Assembly (NCBI GenBank): GCA_034440635.1
Contig: JAOTON010000056.1
Span: 1,087,501 to 1,151,500 of the forward strand
Reading direction: 5' to 3'
From: Lepas anatifera
Taxonomy: Eukaryota; Arthropoda; Thecostraca; Lepadidae
DNA length: 64,000 nt
Part shown: piece after piece, positions 57,440-64,000 of the stretch
Position numbering within the stretch: position 1 is the first letter of the stretch
Layout: each line of letters opens with the position of its first letter
Notes under the pieces: generated by a model
Seen by the model: the letters and a program-made list of their open reading frames with translations, nothing else
Database searches by the model: none
What the model was told of the DNA's origin: nothing
Translations under genes and position numbers: made by a program

Positions 57440-58200
57440 TATTTTTCTAGAAGTTGCAAAATGTTGTGTTAGAGGTAGATGGAGTACGGTGGCGCTGCGC
57501 GAAGGTATTTTTTACTACCTGTAGAGACCTGAGGAGGCCGGTTGCCCACCCCCTCGGGTGGGCGCGTGTTAATTGTCATAAATTCGGATACTTGTACGAC
57601 TAAAATTTCGTAAAGACAATGGAGTATGATTTCCAGCGACCGATTACAAAAGCAATCGCTATATTTGCGGCGTTAAACATAAGGCTGTACTACCGCAATG
57701 GACAAAAACCGTGTACATACCTACCTTAGGTGCTAAATATTCGGAACTTATAGCAAGAACGCATTTTTTTATTTTTGCTATCGAAAGATATTTTATGACG
57801 AAACATTTTTGAGGTGTCTAAAAGGGCAATTTCAACCGGGAAAAGGTCAAGCTAGGTCAAAAAGGAAAAGGTCAAACAAATTAAAAGTCAAAAATTTTCA
57901 AATTTTAACATTTTCTTTTTTCAAAATAAACTATAATTCAAGACGAGTTCAATGATATACAAAACTTGTTAATCAGGTGATGCGTTGTTGAGTTATGAAG
58001 CATCAAAGATGAGTCTACAACGTGACCTCCCGAAAATGCCTCGGGCTATAACTCGGTCACCGTTGGTCGGAGGGGGCTAAGATTCTCACAGGCGTGTTTC
58101 TGGCCCAAAACTACCCCGGAGACAAAGTTTCAGATTTTTTCTAGACATGGTGGTGTCAAATTGAAATATTTTTGGTCGTTTTGTCCTGGAATGCCCCAGC
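57440..58200 (-). repeat. Right arm of third inverted repeat
   Basis: Reverse complement of 54829-55590; ends at CTGGAATGCCCCAGCT. Confidence 0.88.
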
Positions 58201-58295
58201 TATCAATTGAACTGCGGCTACACGCCACCATCAGAGAGAGCACTGGTAGCACAGCGCCTGGATGACGGCTTTGCTGCACGCGAGCTTTGCCGGCA

Positions 58296-58400
58296 CTGCT
58301 GCTCGCCGCCGAAGGGTTTCGCAAGTCCAGGCTGCCTCCGCCGCGCGCTGCTGCTCGAGACCGAAGAGGTTTCGCATGTCCAGGTTACCTCAGTCGCGCT
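58296..58400 (+). repeat. 52 bp tandem duplication
   Basis: CTGCTGCTCG..CCGAAG.GTTTCGCA.GTCCAGG occurs at 58296 and 58348 with about ten differences, in a GC-rich island. GGTTTCGCAAGTCC resembles a tRNA B box, but no clear A box arrangement was found. Confidence 0.6.
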
Positions 58401-58409
58401 GGAAAAGAA

Positions 58410-60310
58410 CACAATACAACACGATTACAATGGGTACCAAATGGGCGATAATTAATATTGGTTCGTGCGCCCGAAAACCCAAATAACTAACAATCGGTAC
58501 TGAGGGGGATTATAAATAATCAAATCATTTTGATGAATAAGGCTTTTGAAGCCTGTCCAAATATATTAATGAAACGGCTATTAGTGCCCCACCAGCTGAC
58601 AGGACTTGAATTCTTATGAAGCCAGGCATCAAATTCTTACCACCCCGGGCACGGTGCCCCCACCCATCGGTGATCCTGGATCCGCCTATGACGGGAATGT
58701 CATTTAGTCAAGGGCTGATCTGCAGAATGTGGCAGGAAACTGGAAAATATGCTTGGGGTAGCTCAAATCCTACCCCAATTGGGGAAGAAATTCAGCAGCT
58801 GGGCCAGAGTCCTTTGTACACTGAAGCAGACATTTTCTTTTTCATCAATTTTACCTGTTTTACTAACTTATTGACACATTTATGACTTTTAACAAGGGTC
58901 AGCACTGTCCAAGCTGTCACACTCAGCTCCAATATTGTTGTACCTGCCACAAAGAATGACAAGAGTTGCCCCAAACCAGTAATTCTGCCCAAAGGCTACA
59001 CCAATGAGATCTTGTGTAAATCTGTCAAATTCTACATGCTGAATCAAGCGGCAGTCAGTCAGTACTGATAAGAGGAAACCATCCAGTAAGACGGCCAGTT
59101 GGCAAAGTATGGCAGCATGCCATAGAAGTTGCACCAGCTATTGAGAATGATCGTACCACCACTCACCTAAAATTGGAACCAAAATGGGCATAAAATCACA
59201 CTGACCTCTACTTATTTCCAAACAATTTGGCTGGTACTCCAACCACACAACTGGTACTATATCCCCAGCTGCCCTAGGGCATGAAATATGAATGTGATGA
59301 ATTATTGTTTAACTTAGAATAACAATATGGTATTTTATATTCTTTCGTCCAGTTTCTATATGCTACAAATTCTATGTGAGTTCAGTATTGGCAACTGCCA
59401 CTCTCATTTATACACTCAGTATTGGTAAATACTGGTCAACATTTCATTTTCTCCAAAATTTGCTTTGCGTGGACCAGTCTTGAGGTACACTTTACACCAA
59501 AAACTGGTCAGAATTATCATACTTTGCAGACTGGCAAGGAGGAGAGCCGCCCAACTTCCACAGCCCCATAGGCAATTTTGAAAAGTGTAAAATCATTTTG
59601 TGCCATATTTCTTACCTAGTTGGCTCCTTTGGGACCCTGAAGAATGGCAGATCACGATCCTTTTCTTTGGTCTTCGTACATCCAGGCATGGAGCACACCT
59701 CTGTGCCTGATATGAAACTTGGGCACCGCGGTGATCACAGCGCTTAGTATCACACCAAAGAAGTTGGCACTATAGGTAGGTAATTTAAAAAGTCAACAGC
59801 TTTCCGTCCATACACAAATTCACACACACAAACAGAAAATCAATCCATCCCAACGTCTCAAATTTATTTCAAAATAAGACACTGGTAGATGTGAGAATAA
59901 CTATACATGAACGTTGTTTGTAAATTGTCTCTTTCACGCCAAGTTGTACGCCAAAAAGTCCCTATCTCTTCAACACACCGCCAGCTCCATAGACAATACA
60001 CACCGCCAGCTCGGGACCTGGCGGCAATCAGTTGACAATAAAATTTACTGAAACTCTTTTTGTGTCTACAAAATAGGATAAATAAATATAATAAAATATT
60101 ATATTCACCTGTAACTTCCTCAGTAGATATATGTATTGATGGAAACTTTCTGGCTCTGCAGCCACCCTATGCTTTTCCAGCAGTCAGCTATCCTGTGCCA
60201 GCTGTAAAAATTGCTGTCATTGGCCATGGCTGAGCGGCCCGCTCCGTTTTACCTTTACTCTATTGCCTTGCACATAACCAGAATTTTTTGTGATCATCAA
60301 TCAGCCTCCC
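58410..60310. other. Unassigned stretch with half a MITE
   Basis: CGGTGATCCTGGATCCGCCTATG at 58669-58689 is a right end of the CATAGGCGG MITE family without a matching left end. The remainder has no recognisable gene or repeat. Confidence 0.4.
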
Positions 60311-60319
60311 AACAAATTT

Positions 60320-60506
60320 TTGACTAACAATTTCCTGATCTCATTCAAAATGGGAGTAAACCGGAAATTTGTATAACCAGCCGCTGCGGAAGGCAACGAG
60401 GAGCCCAAATTCGAAAAGTTTTTGGCACTAACGCGGAAAGTTTGCTGTCAGCATCAGGTTGAAGTTTGGCTGGCACCCTGACTTTTTGCCGGTGGCGACG
60501 CTTATA
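60320..60506 (+). repeat. Dispersed repeat, copy B
   Basis: Matches 39667-39842 at roughly 80% by eye, including the CCGCTGCGGAAGGCAACGAG core. Confidence 0.75.
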
Positions 60507-60509
60507 TAT

Positions 60510-61115
60510 GCTACCACCACAATAATAAATAAAAAGGCTAAGCACTTCATACCGCCACACCAGCAACCAGTCTTACGCACTTTGACTACACCGTGTCCCG
60601 TCTAATCCACGAACGAGCTCTTAGCGCTGACAACTGACTACGTGTGAAATAAGAGCATCATGCAATGTCACGGTACTGACTGGGAAGTACCCTGTGGCTG
60701 GGATGTGGGCTTACGGTCGGATAGAACAGGATGTTAGATTGGTTGAAGGCCAACGTTTTTCTCCAGCGTTATGATTAGTTGATGCTGAGGCTGCTTTGCC
60801 GGGATTTCCCGTAACTAGGCGCTTTGTTTAGTCTTCGCACAATGGAGTAGACAGCCACGGGTGGAAATTATTCAACACAATTCTTGTGGATTGCCAATTT
60901 GGGACCAGAAATAGAACAAAGTTATAATTATCGGGTGGTGTTCTGTCTTATTTTCGTTAGGAGAGTCTGCATTTGGTCAATTTTAAGTCATCTGTCTATT
61001 TCACTGGGGGGCTAATTTCCGGGCACTGGGGGGGGCATTTCCGACGACTGGGGGGGGCAAATGGCCCTCCCAGTTAACATGTTAAGAAATGGCCTGATTC
61101 CCATGTGACCTCTCA
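60510..61115. other. Unassigned stretch
   Basis: No gene recognised. CACTGGGGGG occurs three times as an imperfect short repeat at 61003-61055. Confidence 0.4.
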
Positions 61116-61119
61116 GAGG

Positions 61120-61220
61120 TCAAAGATCAAAAATTGCAACATGAACCTGAAAAGGAGCCAAGGATACTACAATTTGGAGAATAAGCTGTATCTACACCCC
61201 CACAGGGCGAAGGTTAGTCG
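61120..61220. mobile_element. Remnant of GACCT-rich element (right end)
   Basis: AGAGGTCAAAGATCAAAAAT, TGCAACATGAACCTG, GGATACTAC and finally CCCCACAGGGCGAAGGTTAG parallel the right part and end of 49280-50531. Confidence 0.6.
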
Positions 61221-61403
61221 GCTTTTGGACATCTGCACGCATAGGGGAATTTATTCATAACTTAATGTATTCTCAATGAACGAGTCAACAAATTTCATTG
61301 AGAAATGAAGCCACCAAAGAGCGGTTGTTAAAAAATATACACCGGTAGTTTCATTATAAGCAAAGTGGTTGCTCATATAGGCGATCAGTTTTATGATCGT
61401 ACC

Positions 61404-61550
61404 CTATCGCTACCGTCCACCGCTGCACTGCAGTAGGTTCGCAGGCCGGGAGGAGAAGCAACTGCTAAATATGCAACTTATGTCCACTCGGATGCCTCCT
61501 TACCACATAACCACATTTTATATGTTTCCAGGTTAGTTTCCCCGAAGTTT
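61404..61550 (+). repeat. Dispersed repeat family (CTGCCGTCCAC), copy 3, partial
   Basis: CTACCGTCCACCGCTGCACT, GCAACTGCTAAATATGCAAC and TTTCCAGGTTAGT match 22083-22240; it is interrupted on the right by the AG microsatellite. Confidence 0.6.
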
Positions 61551-61555
61551 AAATT

Positions 61556-61634
<79 letters not shown>
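61556..61634. repeat. (AG)n microsatellite
   Basis: About 80 bp of AG repeat with a single G interruption. Confidence 0.95.
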
Positions 61635-61637
<3 letters not shown>

Positions 61638-62236
61638 TTAAACAAGACTCCTGGCCCAAACACGACGATTCGGAACTGACGCAGTTGCTCACTTGTTTGC
61701 CAGCCAGTTTCACTGACTGCGGGAAACTTGCATTTACCTCGGGGTATCGCATCGCATCGTGGCGAAATGATTCATGTCCAATGCCACTCTCATTGGAAAA
61801 TCGACTCATGCAGATGCCTTTTTGCCATTTTTATCAGATTTTTACAAGTGCACAGACCAATTGTGTCAGTTTGGAGCAAACAGAATTGGTCATAAATTAC
61901 TCCCTACCATTTGAAAGATTTCCTCTAGTGATGAAGGGTTTTGAGCGGGGATCAGGGGCGCAACTTTATGTTTTCGATTGGGGGGCACCCGGCTCGAAAG
62001 GGGGCCCGTACATGATGGGGGCCCGTAATTTTTTAATGAAAATGTGACCGAAAAAACGTATTTTCGACCGTTTGTTGTCGAAAACTGACTGCAAAGGTTA
62101 AATAACAATTTTTAGCGCGCTATTCGTCACTGTTCCTGATTTGCACTATTTAGCCCAAAAAGTAGTCAGAAGACCCAATCTTTTGAACGAGCTGCCAAAC
62201 TATGTAAGGATATTGGACAAGTAGGTGCCTACTTAC

Positions 62237-62352
62237 CGTCTTCGTCGTCCACGTGGATGCTCTCCTCCGGAGGTACAACGGGATCAGCCCCGGACGACGC
62301 AGGAGGGATGGATGCTGGAGGGTCTTTTAGCAAACGGGATCCGGCTGGTGGG
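62237..62352 (-). CDS. Candidate internal exon, minus strand
   Basis: On the minus strand a pyrimidine-rich tract (CCTTCTTTTCCTG...TTCCTCGGCCAG) precedes 116 bases that end at GACGAAGACG followed by GTAAGT, a consensus donor. The open frame reads PPAGSRLLKDPPASIPPASS, then GADPVVPPEESIHVDDED: a proline/serine-rich linker leading into an acidic segment. The codons are GC-rich, as in PHYH. I do not recognise the protein and no neighbouring exon was found within the window, so this rests on splice signals and composition only. Confidence 0.33.
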
Positions 62353-62459
62353 CTGGCCGAGGAAGATAATGATCAGGAAAAGAAGGATTGGAATTACAAC
62401 CTTACTTTACCGTTTTGCTGGAAACTATAGACATTGCACTTTTCCGAGTTAGTTTTAAA

Positions 62460-63035
62460 TTGGGGTTTTAATTTTTGCGGTCGATAAATGAACGTAGCTT
62501 GCAAAGTACCAAAAATAGTAGTGATATGAACTACTTTAAGTGGACGCGTACGTTGCTAGATATTAAATGCAAATATGATCAGGGTCATTTTATAACAGTT
62601 TGCAAAATTAGCAAGACGATTCTAGATTCATAGGTTACCTGAAAAATTAACAAAGTTTGGGTAGTTTTGCCAGAGCAGCCCCTCGGTATTGAATGTTCTT
62701 TGTTTTAAGCTTTTGTGCACCCGACTTATGTTTATACTGTCCAACCATTTTAACATTCACACCTGGAACGAAATCGCATTATCGCGAATAATTTGATAAA
62801 AATGGAAGGTAGAGATCGAAGTGCGAAATTCCTTTATCAGCGGGGATACTGATATTTATCTTACATGATCAAGACACTTTTTTCTGATCCATTCACCTTG
62901 CCAGTTCATGACATTTTACAACACTGGGTACTGGTCAAGGGGTACTATGAATAGGTGGTACTGCCTATTTCCCTTTACAATCCTCATATAGGATCAGTAC
63001 AAAAGGAATGGGGGGGCCTAAAATTTCTCACGCCC
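62460..63035. other. Unassigned AT-rich stretch
   Basis: No gene or repeat recognised. Confidence 0.4.
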
Positions 63036-63039
63036 CATC

Positions 63040-63760
63040 CATTTTTCCCCGAATGTTCTAGGAGGCATGGGACCGGCCGCACGTTGCCCGGGAAAACCAC
63101 AGGGGGCCCGCAAGCATGGCAGGGGGCCGGTTTCGGCAACAGGGAGCACGGATACACTACCTGGGGCACGAAACTGCTCACAAATAAGGAACTCCTGCAA
63201 ATACGCGACTAACACAACAGCTTCAGTTTCTGCACGATATTCTTAGACCACAAGGGGCTCAGACAGACCACAGAGGGCCTGAGCACACCAAAGGGGCCGG
63301 GCAGACCACAGGAACCCAGAAACCATAGGACGCCGGTAAGCCCAAAAGGGGCCCGAGCAGACCACACACAGCCAGCAATTTGGCTGGACTCTGCCCGATA
63401 TATGCTGGGCTTTGACTGGGCAGAACCCGCGTACATGGGCTCAGCCCAGGTCCGGCTCCGCTGCGCCTGGGCAGAACCCATGGTCAAGCAAGACCGGGCT
63501 CTACCGCTCGGGCAAGTTGTCATCCACCGACCTAATGTTGGGCTCAGCCCGAGTCTATGTGGCTCAGCTATGAGTCTTAGGGCTCGGGCAGAGCCTGGCC
63601 CAGCCTGCTCTGGGCCCGGTCGGAATTGCTGGCTGGGCAGCGGGCCCGGGCAGACCACACGGGGCCTGGACAGATGAAAGGACCCGGGCAGACCACAGGG
63701 ACCCGAGCAGAACACAGGGGCTGGGTTAGCCACAGAGGGGCCCCAGTCTGGAAAGTATGG
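63040..63760. repeat. Degenerate GGGCCCGGGCAGACCACA repeat block
   Basis: GCAGACCACA followed by GGGGCCC or GGACCC recurs irregularly at about 63246-63365 and 63648-63735. The central part (63400-63640) has GGGCTCAGCCC/GGCTCGGGCAGA motifs in both orientations, so open frames appear on both strands. It is built like the internal repeats of the hAT-like element at 11787 and may continue past the window. Confidence 0.55.
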
Positions 63761-64000
63761 CAGCAGACCCGACGAGTCCGCACCAGCCTTGTAAATTTTT
63801 CGCACCACCAGCAGCCTAAAATTCACACCAAGCATTGGTGAGAAATTTCACTGACCTGGAAATTTCGATGTTTTTACCAGTTTCTCCCTTCTCAGACCTC
63901 TGTGGCTGTTTGATTTGAGCTCCCTCGCACCATACAGCAAAAGTGGGCATTTGTTTGCTCCAAAGTTCGAACCACCTGAAGGATGTCCGCACCACGAGAT

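Larger units (their letters stand above)
55450..57572. mobile_element. TTAA-type element inside the third inverted repeat
   Basis: The left end (T)GAACACGCGCCCACCCGAGG and right end CCTCGGGTGGGCGCGTGTTAA have the same ACACGCGC terminus as the other family members (one base change in the left TTAA). GGGGGTGGGCAACCGGCCTC follows on the left and is mirrored on the right. The interior includes AGGTCAAGAGACCT (55621) and two SINE copies. Confidence 0.65.

Overview
This is animal nuclear DNA, and nothing in it looks prokaryotic. Coding sequence is rare and split by GT..AG introns. The rest is a dense bed of decayed and nested transposable elements, tRNA-related SINEs, microsatellites and a minisatellite. 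The one recognisable host gene has GC-rich codons, and the repeats are of kinds common in invertebrate genomes (BEL/Pao LTR element, jockey/CR1-like LINE, hAT-like and TTAA-flanked non-autonomous DNA elements). I infer an invertebrate, perhaps marine; the sequence alone does not let me name the phylum.

Host gene. The + strand carries the last three coding exons of phytanoyl-CoA 2-hydroxylase (PHYH): 3756-3890, 4455-4595 and 5516-5575. All three are phase 0 and have canonical splice sites. The iron-ligand histidine and the 2-oxoglutarate-binding arginine are present. The earlier exons are not recognisable here and probably lie upstream. The most striking feature of the window is directly in front of the last exon. 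A 32-34 bp minisatellite (about 4925-5515) is an amplification of the last exon's own 3' splice site plus its first 18 coding bases. This gives 17 consecutive AG acceptor sites, of which only the last is in frame with the normal C-terminus.

Transposon landscape, left to right. 221-2936 is a degraded inverted-terminal-repeat element holding one member (1542-2432) of a GACCT/AGGTC-rich family bounded by TTAA and ACACGCGC-type termini. Other members lie at 29238-34383, 35394-36417, 37906-38754, 44595-45437, 49280-50531, 51492-52000 and 55450-57572, with remnants near 5780-6290 and 61120-61220. The 29238-34383 member is split by a decayed BEL/Pao LTR retrotransposon (29870-34107) with a perfect 5 bp target duplication. 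11787-15416 is a 3.6 kb hAT-like element built largely of tandem repeats. 16757-19824 is a long inverted repeat whose right arm separates two pieces of a LINE reverse transcriptase. 23634-27011 is a second large inverted repeat whose loop holds a pseudogene of an uncharacterised protein. 46200-47996 is a hAT-like element with GAGTT-rich subterminal clusters. 54829-58200 is a third foldback, enclosing one TTAA-family element and SINE copies.

Outside these, two short candidate exons are reported at low confidence: a signal-peptide ORF at 8813 and a minus-strand exon at 62237-62352. The long stretches with nothing recognisable are listed explicitly.
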